NCBI GenBank assembly: GCA_019233415.1
Contig: JAFAMK010000302.1
Coordinates: forward strand, 1-7,030
From: Vulcanimicrobiota bacterium
GTDB lineage: Bacteria > Vulcanimicrobiota > Vulcanimicrobiia > Vulcanimicrobiales > Vulcanimicrobiaceae
Length of the DNA stretch: 7,030 nt
Direction of reading: 5' to 3'
In this document: positions 5,921 to 7,030 of the stretch, one piece after another
How positions within the stretch are numbered: the stretch's first letter is position 1
How the letters are laid out: every line of letters begins with the position of its first letter
Position numbers and translations under genes: made by a program
Notes under the pieces: generated by a model
Databases searched by the model: none
What the model was told of the DNA's origin: nothing
What the model saw: only the letters and a program-made list of their open reading frames with translations

Positions 5921-6216
5921 GGCTGACTCGTTTCCTCTGCCTTGCGTTTCTGGTATTCTGCGTAGCGTCTCCTGACGTCTTTTACCATGGCGACGGCAAG
6001 GTCTGAGATTTCGTCTTCGGTCAGTCCATCGGTCATTCCGGACGGACCCTTTTCCGCGCACCGTCGCTCGAACTCGAGCGCATGTCTGCGCGCGCTCTCG
6101 AAGTCCGGCTTGTTGCCGCGAGCGAAACGATCTTCGACATATTCGTGCAAGCGCTGCAGCGAGGCGCGAAGTTCTTCGTTGGGGCCGTCGTCCCAGATGT
6201 CGGCGTAATCGAGCAT
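5917..6216 (-). CDS. Small protein upstream of PIN toxin, putative antitoxin
   Basis: I do not recognise a known antitoxin family in this 99-residue product. It begins with an acidic tract (MLDYADIWDD, residues 1-10). A predicted helix follows (EELRASLQRLHEYVEDRFAR, 14-33), then a second helix (39-55). After a Gly/Pro break (57-60) and TDGLTEDEISDLAVAMVKDV (62-81) it ends in a very basic helix, RRRYAEYQKRKAEE (82-95). There is no evident ribbon-helix-helix, AbrB or Phd/YefM signature. The start is ATG at 6216 with a perfect AGGAGGTGA ribosome-binding sequence just upstream, much stronger than those of its neighbours. High translation of the first gene is typical of antitoxins. Its stop overlaps the PIN start by four bases. 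The antitoxin role rests on position and expression signals only. Confidence 0.75.
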   Translation of the reverse strand: MLDYADIWDDGPNEELRASLQRLHEYVEDRFARGNKPDFESARRHALEFERRCAEKGPSGMTDGLTEDEISDLAVAMVKDVRRRYAEYQKRKAEETSQP

Positions 6217-6352
6217 AGTTTCACCTCCTCTCGTCTATTCACGCGCTCCGGTGCCTTTGGCAAGGGGCGGTGAGTGGGATCAGCGCGAGGATGCTAACGC
6301 TGTCGGGGCGGCTGTGTCCATACTCAAGTCAGCTCCGCGCAAGCGCGCGCCG
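6217..6352. other. Intergenic region between rarA and the PIN pair
   Basis: This is the largest gap in the window and the likeliest place for the promoter of the PIN pair and the downstream genes. Near the rarA stop a short GC hairpin (arms 6336-6340 and 6345-6349) is not followed by a T-run, so it is at best a weak terminator. An 11-base palindrome, TGCCTTTGGCA (6252-6262), lies about 35-45 bases before the antitoxin start and could be an operator. On the minus strand a TTGCCA box overlaps it, but the -10 match 17 bases later (GAATAG) is poor. I see no confident promoter and no gene. Confidence 0.3.
6221..6229 (-). promoter_or_regulatory. Consensus ribosome-binding site of the putative antitoxin
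   Basis: Reads AGGAGGTGA on the minus strand, with the AGGAGG core seven bases before ATG at 6216. It is the strongest ribosome-binding site in the window. It contrasts with the PIN gene downstream, whose GAGGA lies 12 bases from its GTG, a difference that would favour more of the first protein. Confidence 0.75.
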
Positions 6353-7030
6353 TTAGGTCTCGTCGTCGCCGAAGAGGTCGTGGTCGGCGGTGGTGGCGGT
6401 GCGGCGGCGTTCGTCGATCCAGGCGCGCAGGCGGGCTTCGTCGCCTTGTTTGGTTGGCGCGAAGTAGGCGCGGTCGCCGAGGCGTTCGGGGAGGTTCGAC
6501 TGCAGCGCGACGGCGGGCGGAAGATCGCCCTCGGCGTCCATGTCGGCGTAGTCGCGGTGTGCGTAGCGATAGCCCTCGCCGTAGCCGAGGTTGCGCATCA
6601 GCTTCGTCGGCGCGTTGCGCAGGTGGAGCGGAATGGGGTCGTTGCGCGAGGACTGCACGTCTTCGAGCGCGGCGCCGTAGGTACGGCCGACGGTGTTCGA
6701 CTTCGGCGCGGTCGCGAGGTAGAGCACCGCGTGCGCGAGCGGGTAGAACCCTTCCGGCATCCCGATGAAGTGGACGGCCTGCTGCGCGGCGATCGCGAGC
6801 GGGAGCGCGTGGCGGTCGGCGAGCCCGACGTCTTCGCTGGCGAGGATCACCAGGCGGCGCGCGATGAACAGCGGGTCCTCGCCGGCGTCGATCATCCGCG
6901 CCAGCCAGTAGATCGCCGCGTCGGGATCGCTCCCGCGAATCGTCTTGATGAACGCGCTGATCGTGTCGTAGTGCGCGTCGCCGGCCCGGTCGTAGCCGGT
7001 CGCGCGGCGCTGCAGCGCGTCGGCGATCGT
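6353..7030 (-). CDS. rarA: Replication-associated recombination protein RarA (MgsA), C-terminal part
   Basis: The visible 225 codons are the C-terminal half of RarA/MgsA; the gene enters from the right edge in frame. The first visible residues run ALQRR, YDRAGDAHYD, ISAFIKTIRGSDPDAAIYWL and ARMIDAGEDP, the family's most recognisable block. Next come IARRLVILASEDVGLAD, then YLATAPKSN and HLRNAPTKLMRNLGYGEGYRYAH. The end has LPERLGDRAYFAPTKQGDE, typical of the tetramerisation domain, then an acidic tail ending in FGDDET. RarA is an AAA+ ATPase related to clamp loaders that acts at stalled replication forks. Its Walker A and B motifs belong to the N-terminal half, outside the window. An internal ATG at 6895 is within the conserved block and is not the start. 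The gene ends with TAA at 6355-6353. It looks intact over the visible part. Confidence 0.95.
   Translation of the reverse strand, partial: TIADALQRRATGYDRAGDAHYDTISAFIKTIRGSDPDAAIYWLARMIDAGEDPLFIARRLVILASEDVGLADRHALPLAIAAQQAVHFIGMPEGFYPLAHAVLYLATAPKSNTVGRTYGAALEDVQSSRNDPIPLHLRNAPTKLMRNLGYGEGYRYAHRDYADMDAEGDLPPAVALQSNLPERLGDRAYFAPTKQGDEARLRAWIDERRRTATTADHDLFGDDET

Noticed and set aside
5921..6061. Upstream extension of the PIN protein to a start at 6061
   Set aside because: The extra 47 residues are Arg-rich with no PIN similarity and lie over the upstream gene in another frame. The GTG at 5920 gives the canonical VKVVLDTN start.
6336..6349. GC hairpin after the rarA stop as a rho-independent terminator
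   Set aside because: The stem is only five base pairs and no T-run follows it on the minus strand.
6293..6358. Possible integron attC-like site: CTAACG (6294-6299) and CGTTAG (6351-6356) with a partial inner hairpin, next to a toxin-antitoxin-like pair
   Set aside because: The 3' end fits GTTRRRY but the 5' end does not fit RYYYAAC. The site is upstream rather than downstream of the gene pair, and no partner site exists in the 16 bases before the cysteine desulfurase. A 6-base inverted repeat can occur by chance.

Overview
This is a GC-rich bacterial window in which every gene I can support lies on the minus strand. The genes are tightly packed, with overlaps or short gaps and no intergenic stretch longer than 136 bases. 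Most starts are GTG or TTG. The mix of genes (a Gram-positive-style RsbV/RsbW/SigB partner switch with YtxH and DUF948 proteins, and a rarA...cysteine desulfurase...alaS order) suggests a high-GC lineage such as Eremiobacterota (WPS-2) or a relative of Actinobacteria, Chloroflexi or Armatimonadota. This placement is inference and no marker gene in the window fixes it.

In transcription order (right to left), the window begins with the C-terminal half of the replication-fork ATPase RarA (6353-7030, cut by the window edge). After a 136-base gap comes a two-gene cassette: a small acidic/basic protein of unknown family (5917-6216) overlapping by GTGA with a PIN-domain ribonuclease-type toxin (5423-5920). 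Sixteen bases later is a complete cysteine desulfurase (4258-5406). Sixty bases further is a block of five genes: a DUF948 membrane protein (3733-4197), a YtxH-type membrane protein (3429-3743), the anti-anti-sigma factor RsbV (3076-3420), the anti-sigma kinase RsbW (2639-3079) and a SigB/SigF-type sigma factor (1809-2636). These are joined by overlaps or gaps of 2 to 8 bases. An SGNH-hydrolase-like protein follows (820-1782), then a small DUF7336-like protein (521-775), a four-helix membrane protein (107-505) and the first 19 codons of alaS (1-57), cut by the left edge.

The functional core is the stress-response switch. By analogy with Bacillus, RsbW holds SigB inactive and phosphorylates RsbV on a serine (Ser58 here); dephosphorylated RsbV captures RsbW and frees SigB. 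The co-transcribed DUF948 and YtxH genes resemble the Bacillus YtxG/YtxH general-stress membrane proteins and are plausible members of the same response. No phosphatase of the RsbU type and no sensor is visible, so the input signal is not encoded here.

rarA, a cysteine desulfurase and alaS form a neighbourhood also known from Firmicutes. Here a PIN toxin-antitoxin-like pair and the sigma-factor module are interposed. The least explained genes are the small partner of the PIN protein, the SGNH-like protein behind sigB, and the small DUF7336-like and membrane proteins before alaS.
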